Source of the DNA: Verrucomicrobiota bacterium
GTDB taxonomy: Bacteria; Verrucomicrobiota; Verrucomicrobiia; Limisphaerales; JAIPKD01
Assembly (NCBI GenBank): GCA_021733835.1
Contig: JAIPKD010000007.1
Location: forward strand, 1 to 60,981
Reading direction: 5' to 3'
Length of the DNA: 60,981 nt
Made by a program: the position numbers and the translations under genes. Under the pieces are notes generated by a model. That model saw only the letters and a list, made by a program, of their open reading frames with translations, did not search any database and had not been told where the DNA came from. This document shows positions 1 to 9,527 of the stretch, piece after piece; within the stretch, counting starts at the first letter, position 1; each line of letters opens with the position of its first letter.

Positions 1-355
1 ATACAGACAGCAAAGCGCAAGGCCCGAGGTTTTAAGAGCTTCATATACTTCAGTGCCGCAATACATTTAGTCGGAGCAAATCTTAAATTTAACTTGCCTT
101 CTCCTGTCCCAACTAACCCACACTAAACGTCATTGAAGCATCAATAAGACTAGTCCGTGTTATTCAAAAAACCAGCCAATTTTTCCATTAATTTATTTGA
201 TCGGTTTCAGTGGAATCAAACCAAATTCTGTTGTTCTAGGGCGTTGAATTAACTCGTCCATGAACAAGTATCTGCGAAGACCGTTATTTCGCCGAAGGAA
301 CACACATACTTTTATCACTAGAGTGTGACAAAGGAAAGACGAATCCGTTTAAAAC
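1..355. other. No gene recognised at window edge
   Basis: I see no convincing gene in this AT-rich stretch downstream of the reverse-strand yqgE. On the reverse strand a short open frame ends near base 206 and reads a basic peptide ending in LIPLKPIK. It has no clear start or ribosome site and resembles nothing I know. The sequence could be a gene remnant or plain spacer. Confidence 0.4.
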
Positions 356-922
356 TTAATTAAGCGAAGGATTCTCCGGCGCTTCGGCGAGGAGACGGTA
401 TTTAGTGCCTTTTTGTTTGAGGATCGCGCGCCAGAGATTGTGTGGTGATTCGGAGAAGACCAAGTCGAAGGTGGCCGGATGCGGCACCCAGGCTTGTCTT
501 TTTATTTCATCTTCGAGTTGACCGGGGCTCCATCCGGCGTAGCCGGCGAATAAACGAATTTTCTGGTCTTCGCCGAACGCATCATCGAGCTCGTCGAGCG
601 TGTGCAGGGAATGTCCGATTTCGACTACGTCCATGATATTTGCCTTGTTGTCCGATGGCGAGAATTTAGGGAAGATGTAACTGAGCGCGCCGGGTTGAAC
701 CGGGCCGCCGATATATAGAGTTTGGGACTTGATATGTTTGCCGAGGTTGGCGGCCAGTAATTCGCCCAGGGTCTTGCCGCTCGAACGATTTAGAATCAGA
801 CCGAAGGCGCCCTCGGAATTATGTTCACAAATCAGGACAACGCTCTGGTGGAAGAAGGAACCAAAGAGTTTCCCGCCGTCCAGCAATAATTGCCCTGTAA
901 GGTATTGATTTTCCTTTTTCAT
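356..922 (-). CDS. yqgE: YqgE/AlgH family protein (UPF0301)
   Basis: This 188-residue protein belongs to the YqgE/AlgH family, whose biochemical role is not settled; the Pseudomonas member was named for an effect on alginate genes. The family signature is clear: near the N-terminus FGSFFHQSVVLICEHN followed by GAFGLILNRSSG, and further on IGGPVQ and the FAGYAGWSPGQLEDE segment. The length is normal. I chose the ATG at 922 because its product starts just where family members start; a TTG at 949 in the same frame would add nine residues. It stands alone on the reverse strand and its start faces away from the small lipoprotein gene that follows. Confidence 0.9.
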   Translation of the reverse strand: MKKENQYLTGQLLLDGGKLFGSFFHQSVVLICEHNSEGAFGLILNRSSGKTLGELLAANLGKHIKSQTLYIGGPVQPGALSYIFPKFSPSDNKANIMDVVEIGHSLHTLDELDDAFGEDQKIRLFAGYAGWSPGQLEDEIKRQAWVPHPATFDLVFSESPHNLWRAILKQKGTKYRLLAEAPENPSLN

Positions 923-998
923 GGTTGAATAATCCAAAAAAGGCCTCAAAAACCTTGTTCCACTTTCAACGTAGCATAATTTATACTAAAATTCCCGT

Positions 999-1133
999 AT
1001 GAAAAGGATTGTGAGTCTGATTATTCTGGTTTTTTGCTTTGCGGCGTTTGTATTGAGTGCGACCGGTTGTAAAACACAGAGTTCGGGCAGCCGCGAATTC
1101 ATTCCCGGGAAAGGCTGGGTTCCCACCCGGTAG
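999..1133 (+). CDS. Small 44-residue lipoprotein
   Basis: This very short gene starts at an ATG and encodes a 44-residue peptide. It has a charged start (MKR), a hydrophobic stretch (residues 4-20) and a lipobox-like ATGC with Cys24. The mature part is about 20 residues and ends REFIPGKGWVPTR. That layout fits signal peptidase II processing and lipid anchoring, like other tiny entericidin-like lipoproteins. From memory, similar short peptides ending in a PGKGW motif recur in Verrucomicrobiota, but I could not check this. Function is unknown. An AT-rich stretch just upstream (970-990) could hold its promoter. A long hairpin follows at 1165-1206, before the convergent transketolase gene. Confidence 0.65.
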   Translation: MKRIVSLIILVFCFAAFVLSATGCKTQSSGSREFIPGKGWVPTR

Positions 1134-1164
1134 ATACGGGTAAAAACACCCCTTATCCGGCATT

Positions 1165-1206
1165 GTACTGCGCCACGCGAATGTAATACTTCGCGTGACG
1201 CAGTAC
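1165..1206. terminator. Long hairpin between convergent genes
   Basis: Two 17-base arms (1165-1181 and 1190-1206) are complementary at 16 of 17 positions and enclose an 8-base loop. The hairpin lies between the stop of the small lipoprotein (+) and the stop of transketolase (-), so it could end transcripts from both sides. There is no U-tract on either side, so it is not a textbook intrinsic terminator. Transcript 3'-end protection is an alternative role. Confidence 0.65.
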
Positions 1207-1226
1207 GTTGTTGAATCGTTGCTTTG

Positions 1227-3287
1227 TCAGCCGATCAGTTCTTTGGCGGCTTGAACGAGGTGGTCGGACGTCAACCCGTGGTCTTCGTAGAGCTGCTCTG
1301 CCAAGTACGCGGAGCGTCCGAAGACGCCGGGGATGCCGAGAGACTTCATCCTATAGGATATCCCGGCTTGCGACAGGGCATGCGCCGTTTGGGCGCCCAT
1401 GCCGCAGGAGAGTTGATGATCCTCTATGGTCACGACCAGGCCGGAGGATTCCTCGACCGCCTTACCGATCGTATCGACGTCGACTCTGTTGATAAACGGA
1501 TTATTGATAACGGTTGCCGAAAGCCCCTTTTCCTGGAGCTTCTTCGAGGCCTGGATCGCCTTACCCACAAGCGGGCCGCAGGCGATTATTGCAACGTCCT
1601 TGCCTTGGTTGAGCACTTGGGCCTTACCCCATTCGTATTGAGCTTCTTCGAGCCATGCGACCGGATAACCCTCGCGTCCGACGAAGAATATCACCGATTC
1701 TCCATCCTCGCCCCGCTCGCGAGCTTCCGCGTAGCGGTATATGGCTTGACGCATCAGCGCTTCGGCTTCGGTTGCACATGAGCAACTGACGACGACCGTG
1801 TGAGGTATGGCGCTTACGGCGGCCAGGTAATGTGTTGCCTGGTGCGATGCGCCGTCTGCGGCGTCTTGGAATCCCGCGTGCGAGAATATACCTATCACGG
1901 GCGCCTGTGATAGGGCGGCCATCATTAATGGGAGGTTGCCTTTTGTGATGCCGAATTGTGCGAAGGTGTCGACTACAGGGATGAATCCTTTCTTGGCGAA
2001 GCCCGCGGCGACGCTGACCATGTTCGCTTCTGCGACGCCGACGTCGATAAACCTGTCCGGGAAGCTCTTGTGGAACGCGGCGATACCGGTCGAACCCGGT
2101 ACATCGGCTGTGATCGAGAAAAGGGGATAGCCTTCTTTTGCGGCTTGCACGATCGCGCGCGCGAGGCCGGCCTGGACTTTCTCCTTTTTGGCGGGTGCGA
2201 TACCGACCGATGGTGCGACCGATTTTTTGGATTCCTCTTTCTGCTCCCACTGTTCCCTGAGCGTCTTCGCCCAGTCGATGATTTCCTCCGGCGGGCCGCC
2301 GTCGTAGATTTCATTGACGAAATCGACGATTTTCTCGCTGTTTTTCAGCGGGAAACCGTGTCCGCCTGAGCTACTTTCTTCGGTTGCCTTGACGCCATAG
2401 CCTTTTATGGTTTTGACCCAAATGAACACAGGTTGACGTGGATTCGACTTCGCCTGTTTTACGCCATCCTCGACTGCGCTGAACACTTCTTGGATATCAT
2501 TTCCATTGGATACGGAAATTACGTTCCAACCTAAGGTGCTCATGGCTTCGAACGTCGGCTTCATGTCGAATGAATCGTCGCTGATCCGTCCTGATAGCTT
2601 GGTATCGTTATCGGAGACGACGAGTACGAAAGGATTCATTTTCCCTTTGGCCGCCAGACCGGGTATGGATGCGAAGGCCTCCTTGGCCTCGCCTTCCATT
2701 GATGCGCCGTCGGAGGCGACACAGAAGGTAAGGCGATCATTGTCGGCGACCTTATCCGCCAGGGCGAGACCCTCGGCCTGGGGGATGGACGAGCTAAGGG
2801 GGCCGTTACTCAGAAAAACGCCCTCCGGATTGAGATGTGATTCGCCGTGACCCGTCAGCTTGCTGTTTATACTGCGAAAGCCTTTGAGGTCTTCGAAGCT
2901 CATACCATCGTATCCGTAATTCGCGCGGAGCGCGTAAATACCGTTCTCCGCGTGACCGGCGTCGTTGACGAAGTTATAGGCCTCATGCCACGCCTTGCCT
3001 TTTTCGGAAAACATGATTCCGTGAATGGCGGAAATAATTTCCGCAAAGGCGGCGGGGCCTCCCCAGTGACACGCCGCGCCGCCGCTGACGGCGTGCATAT
3101 CCATTATGGCGATGCACGCACGTGTAGCTCTGGGATCGCCCAGAACTACTTCCTTGCCTTTGGAATCCTTTACTTTGACGGCGTATTGCGGTGTTTTGGA
3201 GGGCGTTTTCGCCAGACGGTTCGTCAGTTTCAGTGGTGCTAAAGGAGGCACCTCCGCGGCTTCAACAACTGTTTTATCTTCAGCCAT
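1227..3287 (-). CDS. tkt: Transketolase
   Basis: This full-length, 686-residue transketolase moves two-carbon ketol units between sugar phosphates in the non-oxidative pentose phosphate pathway, using thiamine diphosphate and a divalent metal. The N-terminal half shows the cofactor-binding region SDGASMEGEAKEAFASI, followed about 25 residues later by VVSDND. The pyrimidine-binding domain begins near residue 375 and contains DVGVAEANMVSVAAGFAKKG, whose Glu normally activates the thiazolium. The C-terminal domain contains TIEDHQLSCGMGAQ. Both halves are in one chain, unlike the split archaeal-type enzymes. The first 30 or so residues (acidic, then Pro/Leu rich) are longer than usual. The ATG is preceded by AAGG about 11 bases upstream. 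Confidence 0.95.
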   Translation of the reverse strand: MAEDKTVVEAAEVPPLAPLKLTNRLAKTPSKTPQYAVKVKDSKGKEVVLGDPRATRACIAIMDMHAVSGGAACHWGGPAAFAEIISAIHGIMFSEKGKAWHEAYNFVNDAGHAENGIYALRANYGYDGMSFEDLKGFRSINSKLTGHGESHLNPEGVFLSNGPLSSSIPQAEGLALADKVADNDRLTFCVASDGASMEGEAKEAFASIPGLAAKGKMNPFVLVVSDNDTKLSGRISDDSFDMKPTFEAMSTLGWNVISVSNGNDIQEVFSAVEDGVKQAKSNPRQPVFIWVKTIKGYGVKATEESSSGGHGFPLKNSEKIVDFVNEIYDGGPPEEIIDWAKTLREQWEQKEESKKSVAPSVGIAPAKKEKVQAGLARAIVQAAKEGYPLFSITADVPGSTGIAAFHKSFPDRFIDVGVAEANMVSVAAGFAKKGFIPVVDTFAQFGITKGNLPLMMAALSQAPVIGIFSHAGFQDAADGASHQATHYLAAVSAIPHTVVVSCSCATEAEALMRQAIYRYAEARERGEDGESVIFFVGREGYPVAWLEEAQYEWGKAQVLNQGKDVAIIACGPLVGKAIQASKKLQEKGLSATVINNPFINRVDVDTIGKAVEESSGLVVTIEDHQLSCGMGAQTAHALSQAGISYRMKSLGIPGVFGRSAYLAEQLYEDHGLTSDHLVQAAKELIG

Positions 3288-3960
3288 AAATATTCTTCAA
3301 CCTTGTTTGCGAGTTCCAGTATCCGGCAAATTACCGGATACGTTAAGCCCGAAATTCAGAAAAAACCGACTCGCTGTTTTTCGGCCTAATTTAGTTGCAG
3401 CCGTCGGTTTTCCCTCGCAACCACCGTTTATATGGGCGGTTGCGTTCGATCATTATCCCGGGCCCGGATACGCCTTTGCGCCGGCGGTTCATTTTCGGTC
3501 GTGTTCTTCCGCCTTTGGCCGAGTACGATCCGGAATCAACTCGGACAATCCAAATATAGATGATGAACACTAAAAGTCACAAACGAAAAAGAAAGCCCAA
3601 AAATTAGGCGCCCCTTGAAGAATCCGCCGTTATACGCAGACAATATGGTTTTAATCCTTGCGGTAGAAAAGGTTACGCTGATCCGGCAACGAGCGTAGGC
3701 GTGGATGTCGCCGTCGTTTTTTTTTCGTTTTTAAGGATGAATTCTACGTCTCGTGCGGGAATGCGTGTGATTGAATCCGTGCCGGTGTTGTATCTCAGCG
3801 CATGTGTACAAGGCGGTTTTTCACTTGTATCAAATGCAACGGCAACATATTATTCGCGCGTTGACGTAATAATCGCAGTTTCGATTTCGGCGGTGATGGG
3901 GTGTCGGTGTGAACGGATACGTTGCGATTAGTTTCATTGAAGATTCTGGTGAGAGAACGA
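3288..3960. other. Divergent intergenic region, no gene recognised
   Basis: This 673-base gap separates the transketolase start (-) from the oxidoreductase start (+), so promoters for both should lie here. Short open frames exist on both strands, including a 33-codon very basic frame on the reverse strand around 3400-3500. None has a convincing ribosome site together with recognisable sequence. I do not call a gene here. Confidence 0.5.
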
Positions 3961-6645
3961 ATGATGAACCACGATAGTTTCCATTACCATTCGCTGGATC
4001 AGCTGAGGCATCATATCGATGAGCTGGGTTTAAACCTCGAATTTACAGAAGACTTGGAGCCTCTGTTTCAACCGATCCGGATCGGACAAAAAACGCTTCC
4101 AAATCGTTTTGCTGTATTGCCTATGGAAGGCTGCGACGGCGATGCGGGGGGCGCACCAGGAGAGTTGACATTTAGGAGATATAAGAGGTTTGCGTCCGGC
4201 GGCGCGGGGATTTTATGGTTCGAGGCAACGGCGGTTGTTCACGAGGGCAGGGCGAATCCGCGTCAACTCTATATCCACAGGGGCACGCGTGACGCGTTTG
4301 CGCGACTGGTAGATTCAACATTGAGCGCGGCAAAAGAGAATTTCAATGAAGGGCATAGGCCGCTGCTGATCTTGCAACTGACGCATTCGGGGCGGTACAG
4401 CCGGCCGGAAAGGCATCCGTCGCCGATTATCGCGCATCACTCGAAGTATTTGGACCCGAGGCATGGGTTACCGCCTGATTATCCACTGATATCGGACGCG
4501 GTACTGGAGGCGCTGGAGGAGCGTTACGTTGAAGCGGCCGTAGCGGCGAAGGAGGCGGGGTTCGACGGCGTCGATATAAAGGCGTGCCACCGGTATCTCG
4601 TATCGGAATTACTCGCCTCGTTTACACGCGAGGAGAGCCGATACGGCGGTGACTTCGAGAACCGCACGAGGTTCCTGCGAAACGTGGTCAAAAAGGTGAA
4701 GTCCGCAGTGCCGGAACTGATCGTTACCTCGCGTATGAACGCGTATGACGCCATGGCGTATCCTTATGGATTCGGTATGGCGCAGGGCGATGAAGTGCCG
4801 GACTTAACGGAACCGAGGGAATTGGTGCGGATGCTCGAGGCCGCGGGGGCGCCGCTTGTTAATGTAACGATAGGGAATCCGTACTTCAACCCGCACGTGA
4901 ATCGTCCGTTTGATTTGCCGACCATTGGGGCTCCGACGCCGTCGGAGCATCCGTTGAGGGGTGTTGAACGGTTCGTGGAAATAGTCCGCGATATACAGCG
5001 CGAGTTTCCGGCATTTCCGGTAATCGGCGGCGGGTATTCTTGGCTGCGCCAATTCTTCCCGTACCTGGCGGCGGAGAACGTGCGCAACGGCGATGTGTCG
5101 ATAGTCGGTCTGGGCAGAATGTCATTTGCCTACCCGGATTTTATCCGTGATTTGCTTGAGACCGGTAAGCTGGATACGCAGAAGGTATGTGTGGCGTGTT
5201 CGGCGTGTACGCAGATAATGCGTGACGGCGGTAGGACCGGATGCGTGCCCCGGGATGGAGAAATATACGGGCCGATTTTTAAGGCCGGTCGCGCAGAAGC
5301 GACTGATACGAATATGAAGTTGGCGGAGATGTGCCGCCGGTGCAATGACCCGCAGTGCATAAGCTGTTGTCCGGCCAGGGTGGATATACCGGAATTCGTT
5401 TCGCTGATTGCGGAGGGACGGTTCAAGGAGGCGTACGAAGAACTGTGCCGTGCAAACCCGTTGCCCGCCGTTTGCGGTTATGTCTGTCCGTCCGAGATAC
5501 TGTGTGAATCCGGATGCATCAACCGTCACTATTCCGAAAGCGTTCCCATCAGGCATTTGCAGAGGTGGATCAGTAAGAAGGCGTTGGAAGAATCGTGGGC
5601 GCCCACAATCGAGGCGCCGGCGCCGGTAACCGGAAAGAAAGTGGCCGTACTTGGCGGAGGCCCGGCGGGAATCTCGGCGGCGGCCATGCTTGCGGTCTTC
5701 GGGCACTCCGTGGATTTAATCGATAAGTCCGGCGACCTCGGAGGAGTGGCGGGGATGACCATTCCCGGATTCAGGTTGCCCGATGATATCCTTCAAAGGG
5801 AGATAAAAACGGTTTTCGCCCGTCATAAGGATCGGATTCAATTCAAACAGGCCGTGATCGATTCGGAGAACAACCTCAAGCGACTTGTCGAGTCCGGTTA
5901 CGACGCCGCACTGGTTGCGCTGGGATTACAGGAAACGATTCCGCTGCCCGGCGCGCGCAGGCCCGAATCGGGTGTTTTCGGCGCCATGGAGTTTCTGGCA
6001 CGCGCGAAGCGCGAAGGCTCCTTCTTGAGTCCGTTGCCGGAAACGGTTCTCGTCCTAGGTGGCGGGAATACTGCGATAGATGCGGCGGTTGCGGCAAAGA
6101 AACTGGGCGTCGCCGAAGTGAACATAGTGTATCGCCGCTCGTTTGTCGAGATGCCGGCGTGGCCCGCGGAGCGTGATCATGCACTCGAGTTGGGAGTGAA
6201 TTTTCTCACGCTTACAGCGCCTATTGATTATGTGTTGGATGAGCAGGGGCGGTTGAAAGGCTTGAAGGTGCGTCGTACCAGGCTGACATCGCCCGGGGCC
6301 GATGGACGCCGGCGTCCGGAGCCGGTGCCGGATTCCGATCACGTTTTATGGACTACATGCGTGGTCGAGGCGATCGGCCAGAAAATGGGGGATGAAACCC
6401 GGCGCGGCTTGACCCGACTGGCGTTTACTGATAGCGGCCTGATCTCGCTGCGCGCGGACGGTATGGAAACCTCGGTTTCAGGCATCTTCGCCGCCGGTGA
6501 CATGGTCAACGGCGGCACAACGGTAGTTCAAGCCGTTGCAGAAGGCGTTCAGGCGGCGCATCAGATCAACGAGTTCCTGAGCTCGGAGCCGGTTTCAATT
6601 CGGTTTAATAACCACGACGACCATGGATTAGAGGCTATAGGTTAG
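3961..6645 (+). CDS. Old yellow enzyme / Fe-S / glutamate-synthase-beta-like oxidoreductase fusion
   Basis: This 894-residue protein joins three redox modules. Residues about 25-400 are an FMN-binding old yellow enzyme barrel ([28 protein letters not shown]). A cysteine cluster, [11 protein letters not shown] plus a later Cys, starts near residue 410 and resembles the 4Fe-4S site of 2,4-dienoyl-CoA reductase. Residues about 455-545 are a Fer4_20 segment ([24 protein letters not shown]) as in dihydropyrimidine dehydrogenase and GltD. From about 560 there is an FAD- and NAD(P)-binding GltD-like reductase ([29 protein letters not shown]). Electrons probably run from NAD(P)H through FAD and Fe-S clusters to FMN; the substrate is unknown. 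In the barrel the usual HxxH/N active-site pair reads KACH (207-210). The ATG at 3961 was chosen over an in-frame TTG at 3922 because GAGAG lies just upstream of it. Confidence 0.88.
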   Translation: MMNHDSFHYHSLDQLRHHIDELGLNLEFTEDLEPLFQPIRIGQKTLPNRFAVLPMEGCDGDAGGAPGELTFRRYKRFASGGAGILWFEATAVVHEGRANPRQLYIHRGTRDAFARLVDSTLSAAKENFNEGHRPLLILQLTHSGRYSRPERHPSPIIAHHSKYLDPRHGLPPDYPLISDAVLEALEERYVEAAVAAKEAGFDGVDIKACHRYLVSELLASFTREESRYGGDFENRTRFLRNVVKKVKSAVPELIVTSRMNAYDAMAYPYGFGMAQGDEVPDLTEPRELVRMLEAAGAPLVNVTIGNPYFNPHVNRPFDLPTIGAPTPSEHPLRGVERFVEIVRDIQREFPAFPVIGGGYSWLRQFFPYLAAENVRNGDVSIVGLGRMSFAYPDFIRDLLETGKLDTQKVCVACSACTQIMRDGGRTGCVPRDGEIYGPIFKAGRAEATDTNMKLAEMCRRCNDPQCISCCPARVDIPEFVSLIAEGRFKEAYEELCRANPLPAVCGYVCPSEILCESGCINRHYSESVPIRHLQRWISKKALEESWAPTIEAPAPVTGKKVAVLGGGPAGISAAAMLAVFGHSVDLIDKSGDLGGVAGMTIPGFRLPDDILQREIKTVFARHKDRIQFKQAVIDSENNLKRLVESGYDAALVALGLQETIPLPGARRPESGVFGAMEFLARAKREGSFLSPLPETVLVLGGGNTAIDAAVAAKKLGVAEVNIVYRRSFVEMPAWPAERDHALELGVNFLTLTAPIDYVLDEQGRLKGLKVRRTRLTSPGADGRRRPEPVPDSDHVLWTTCVVEAIGQKMGDETRRGLTRLAFTDSGLISLRADGMETSVSGIFAAGDMVNGGTTVVQAVAEGVQAAHQINEFLSSEPVSIRFNNHDDHGLEAIG

Positions 6646-7502
6646 TTCGGTAGTGGTGACGAGGTTCTTTCCACCATCCACCAGATATCCGGATTGTTCG
6701 GTTGGCTGACGTTAAGTGGAAGGTCGTTATTGTATTTTGGTGTCGGCTTAGTGCGAGGATCTGTCCATTTCTTTATCTCCGAGTGTCCATCTGCAAATGC
6801 GAAACCGCATGCGCCGTTATGGTAACTGGCGGGGAAGTCGATCATTTGAGTTTGTCGCATTGTGCGCGCCATCTGGACTGCGAAGCCGCCGTCGTTGATA
6901 CTGTCGGGGTGCTCGTCAACGAGAACCCAGAGCTTGGCCGGGCCCGGAGCAGTGACATGCGCGGTTTTGAAGTACCTTCGATATTGATCCGGCGGGAGCC
7001 AGCTGGCGGTGGCATTACATCCGATTGCCTGACTCATTGAATAGCTCCTTATCCTGGGAACCATTTCACCGTTGTGCATCACCTTGCTTTTATCGGCGGG
7101 GCACTTGTAAATACCGGGGTTCTGAGTGTACTTGGCCAGGACTGCATTTTCGGGATTGACCAGGTAATTCGGATCGTAATTGGCGGGATTATTCGGTTGA
7201 AAGTCCATGTTTCCCCGAATCCAGCCTTTGATATCCGGATTGCTCTGTGCGCCTTCGGCGTTGGGCGGATAATATCCGTCCCAGTCTTGTGTGTACATCT
7301 GAATAGCGAGCATTAACTGTTTAGTATTGTTCAAACATCTAATGCCCTCGGACTTTTGTTTTGCCTTGGCGAGCGCGGGTAGGAGCATTCCCGCCAGGAC
7401 GGCGATGATGGCGATCACCACCAGTAGCTCGATGAGCGTGAAGCCGGATCGACACTTTTGATGTCTTGTTATTCCCGTTCTCTTAGTATTAGCAGTTCTC
7501 AT
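6642..7502 (-). CDS. Prepilin-like protein with H-X9-DG domain
   Basis: The 286-residue protein has a type IV prepilin leader: a basic N-terminus, a processing Gly20, then [19 protein letters not shown] with Glu at mature position 5. It should be cut and methylated by a prepilin peptidase and sit in the inner membrane or in a pseudopilus. Near residue 230 is [12 protein letters not shown], a perfect H-X9-DG motif of the prepilin-processing-associated domain that is greatly expanded in Verrucomicrobiota and Planctomycetota. What such proteins do is largely unknown; links to type II secretion are assumed. AAGGA lies about 10 bases before the ATG. Its stop overlaps the stop of the convergent oxidoreductase gene by three bases. 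Confidence 0.9.
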   Translation of the reverse strand: MRTANTKRTGITRHQKCRSGFTLIELLVVIAIIAVLAGMLLPALAKAKQKSEGIRCLNNTKQLMLAIQMYTQDWDGYYPPNAEGAQSNPDIKGWIRGNMDFQPNNPANYDPNYLVNPENAVLAKYTQNPGIYKCPADKSKVMHNGEMVPRIRSYSMSQAIGCNATASWLPPDQYRRYFKTAHVTAPGPAKLWVLVDEHPDSINDGGFAVQMARTMRQTQMIDFPASYHNGACGFAFADGHSEIKKWTDPRTKPTPKYNNDLPLNVSQPNNPDIWWMVERTSSPLPN

Positions 7503-7553
7503 AAAATTGGTTCCTTTGCATTCAGATTAAAACCTGATAAAAATAATATGACT

Positions 7554-7582
7554 TTGGCTGATTCATGTCAAATCTGTAGTAT
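7554..7582 (+). promoter_or_regulatory. Candidate sigma-70 promoter of trpF
   Basis: TTGGCT (7554-7559) and TAGTAT (7577-7582) are separated by exactly 17 bases. They lie about 40 bases upstream of the trpF ATG, in the gap between trpF and the divergent prepilin gene. The placement is right for trpF, but the match to consensus is only moderate. Confidence 0.4.
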
Positions 7583-7620
7583 GATGCAATGCACCATTTT
7601 GAACGAATACCGTCGTATTA

Positions 7621-8247
7621 ATGAGGACTCGGATCAAGATTTGCGGGATAACGGGGAAGGAAGACGCCGCCGCGGCTGTTGACGCAGGGGCCGATGCGCT
7701 GGGTTTTGTCTTTTTCCCGGGGAGCCCAAGGTATATAACTGTGGAAAGGGCGTCGGAAATAATCCGGGAGTTACCGCCTTTTGTATCGGTTGTGGGCGTT
7801 TTTGTAAACGCCGGAATCGCCGATATACTTCGAGTCGTTGAATCCTGTGGTTTGGATGTAGTACAATTGCATGGTGACGAGCCGGCTTGTGTGTGCGCGG
7901 GATTGCCGTGTAAGGTTGTGAAGGCTTTCAGGATTAAAGAAGCGGGGGATTTGGAGGCGCTGGAGGAGTACGATACTGATGCGTGGTTGTTGGATTCCTA
8001 TTCGCCGGGTGTACGTGGCGGCACGGGCGAGGTTTTCAACTGGGAACTGGCGGCGCATGCGTGCGGGCGCGGCAGGCCGGTTATCTTGGCGGGCGGATTG
8101 CATGCGGGAAATGTTGCCGAGGCGGTGCGTGTAGTGCGGCCATACGGTGTGGATGTATCCAGCGGCGTCGAGTCGGAACCCGGCAAGAAGAGCTCTGCGA
8201 AGATGCGTGCATTTATTAAGGCCTTACATTGTTTTGAAAATGGTTGA
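7621..8247 (+). CDS. trpF: Phosphoribosylanthranilate isomerase
   Basis: TrpF performs the Amadori rearrangement of N-(5-phosphoribosyl)anthranilate to CdRP in tryptophan synthesis. The 208-residue barrel opens with MRTRIKICGIT, where the Cys is the expected general base. It carries GADALGFVFFPGSPRY, then LHGDE, then LLDS, where the Asp is the expected general acid. Near the C-terminus are ILAGGLHAGNV and GVDVSSGVES, the phosphate-binding loops. Length and motifs are normal. trpB follows 30 bases later, so the two are probably co-transcribed. No trpA, trpC, trpD or trpE is in the window, so the pathway is split in this genome. Confidence 0.95.
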   Translation: MRTRIKICGITGKEDAAAAVDAGADALGFVFFPGSPRYITVERASEIIRELPPFVSVVGVFVNAGIADILRVVESCGLDVVQLHGDEPACVCAGLPCKVVKAFRIKEAGDLEALEEYDTDAWLLDSYSPGVRGGTGEVFNWELAAHACGRGRPVILAGGLHAGNVAEAVRVVRPYGVDVSSGVESEPGKKSSAKMRAFIKALHCFENG

Positions 8248-8277
8248 ATCCAATACGGATAATTCGAGGTAGAAATT

Positions 8278-9498
8278 ATGTATAATGTAATCAACGCGCC
8301 GGATGACTCCGGGCATTTTGGCCCGTACGGAGGCGCTTTTGTACCCGAAACACTCATGCATCCTTTGCGTGAGTTGGAGAGGGAATACGCCACCGCCTGT
8401 GAAGACCCGGATTTCAATAAAGACCTGGAATATTATCTCGAGAATTTCTGCGGCAGACCCACACCGTTGTATCTAGCCGAGCGATTGTCGCGAACCATCG
8501 GCGGCGCGCGGATTTATCTCAAGCGCGAAGACCTGTTACATACCGGTGCGCACAAGATAAATAATGCGCTTGGACAAGTGCTTCTGGCGGCAAGGATGGG
8601 GAAGACGCGGATAATCGCCGAGACCGGCGCCGGCCAGCATGGTGTCGCTACCGCTACCGTGGCGGCGATGTTCGGCATGGAATGCGTGATTTACATGGGC
8701 GAAGTCGACTGCCGGCGTCAGGCCTTGAATGTTTTTCGCATGAAACTGCTTGGCGCCGAGGTGCGGCCTGTATCGGTCGGACAATGCACCTTGAAGGAGG
8801 CGATAAACGAGGCGATGCGTGATTGGGTGACAAACGTGAGGAACACACATTATGTCCTGGGCACCGTTTATGGGGCGCATCCATATCCGCTCATGGTAAG
8901 GAACTTTCAGCGCATCATCGGTGATGAGACACGTTCACAGATAATTCAGAGGGAGGGCAGGTTGCCGGACTTGCTTATCGCGTGTGTGGGCGGCGGCTCG
9001 AATGCGATGGGGTTGTTCTTCCCGTTTCTCAACGATGCGAAGGTGGACATGATCGGCGTTGAAGCCGGCGGCGAAGGGATCGTGCCGGAGAAACACGCCG
9101 CACGGTTCCAGGGCGGGTCACTTGGTGTTTTGCAAGGTACCAAGTCTTATGTCCTTCAAAATGAAGAAGGCCAGATTCAGCTCACTCATAGTGTGTCTGC
9201 GGGACTCGATTATGCGGCGGTGGGACCTGAGCATGCATGGCTCCGCGACTTGGGACGCGCCGAGTATACGTATGCCACCGATGCAGAGGCGTTGGAGGCC
9301 TTTGAGATGCTGGCGAAGCTCGAGGGGATCATCCCGGCGCTGGAGTCGGCGCACGCTATAGCCGAAGCCGTGAAAAGGGCGAAGATTATGGAGAAAGACT
9401 CGATTATCGTCGTCAATCTATCCGGGCGCGGCGATAAAGATGTTGAAGAAGCGGCGCGGTTCCTTGATGCCGCCGGCAAGACAAAGAAGGGCGAGTAA
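8278..9498 (+). CDS. trpB: Tryptophan synthase beta chain
   Basis: This 406-residue protein condenses indole and serine to tryptophan with pyridoxal phosphate. The Schiff-base lysine is K93 in [23 protein letters not shown] follows, and the phosphate-binding loop is [10 protein letters not shown]. The start [15 protein letters not shown] and the length are typical of TrpB1, the form that works with TrpA. trpA is not next to it, although it often is in other bacteria. GAGG lies about nine bases upstream of the ATG. It is followed by yicC after 29 bases. Confidence 0.96.
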   Translation: MYNVINAPDDSGHFGPYGGAFVPETLMHPLRELEREYATACEDPDFNKDLEYYLENFCGRPTPLYLAERLSRTIGGARIYLKREDLLHTGAHKINNALGQVLLAARMGKTRIIAETGAGQHGVATATVAAMFGMECVIYMGEVDCRRQALNVFRMKLLGAEVRPVSVGQCTLKEAINEAMRDWVTNVRNTHYVLGTVYGAHPYPLMVRNFQRIIGDETRSQIIQREGRLPDLLIACVGGGSNAMGLFFPFLNDAKVDMIGVEAGGEGIVPEKHAARFQGGSLGVLQGTKSYVLQNEEGQIQLTHSVSAGLDYAAVGPEHAWLRDLGRAEYTYATDAEALEAFEMLAKLEGIIPALESAHAIAEAVKRAKIMEKDSIIVVNLSGRGDKDVEEAARFLDAAGKTKKGE

Positions 9499-9527
9499 AA
9501 ATACCGCTAAAGGATTGCGAGATTTAG

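Noticed and set aside
442-636. Forward frame inside yqgE
   Set aside because: Antisense shadow of a clearly conserved gene; Arg-rich translation typical of wrong-frame reading.
1624-2314. Two long reverse-strand frames and one forward frame within transketolase
   Set aside because: All lie inside the conserved transketolase coding sequence; Arg/Ser-rich wrong-frame products.
3400-3500. 33-codon very basic frame on the reverse strand
   Set aside because: It could suggest a tiny ribosome-associated protein, but the ribosome site is too far away and the sequence matches no small family I know.
3701-3931. Open frame of 76 codons upstream of the redox fusion
   Set aside because: No ribosome site, odd composition (many Val and Ser), no recognisable motif; it lies in a promoter region and overlaps the next gene's upstream extension.
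5122-5706. 194-codon reverse frame inside the redox fusion gene
   Set aside because: Antisense to the Fe-S and FAD segments, which show clear family motifs; no independent support.
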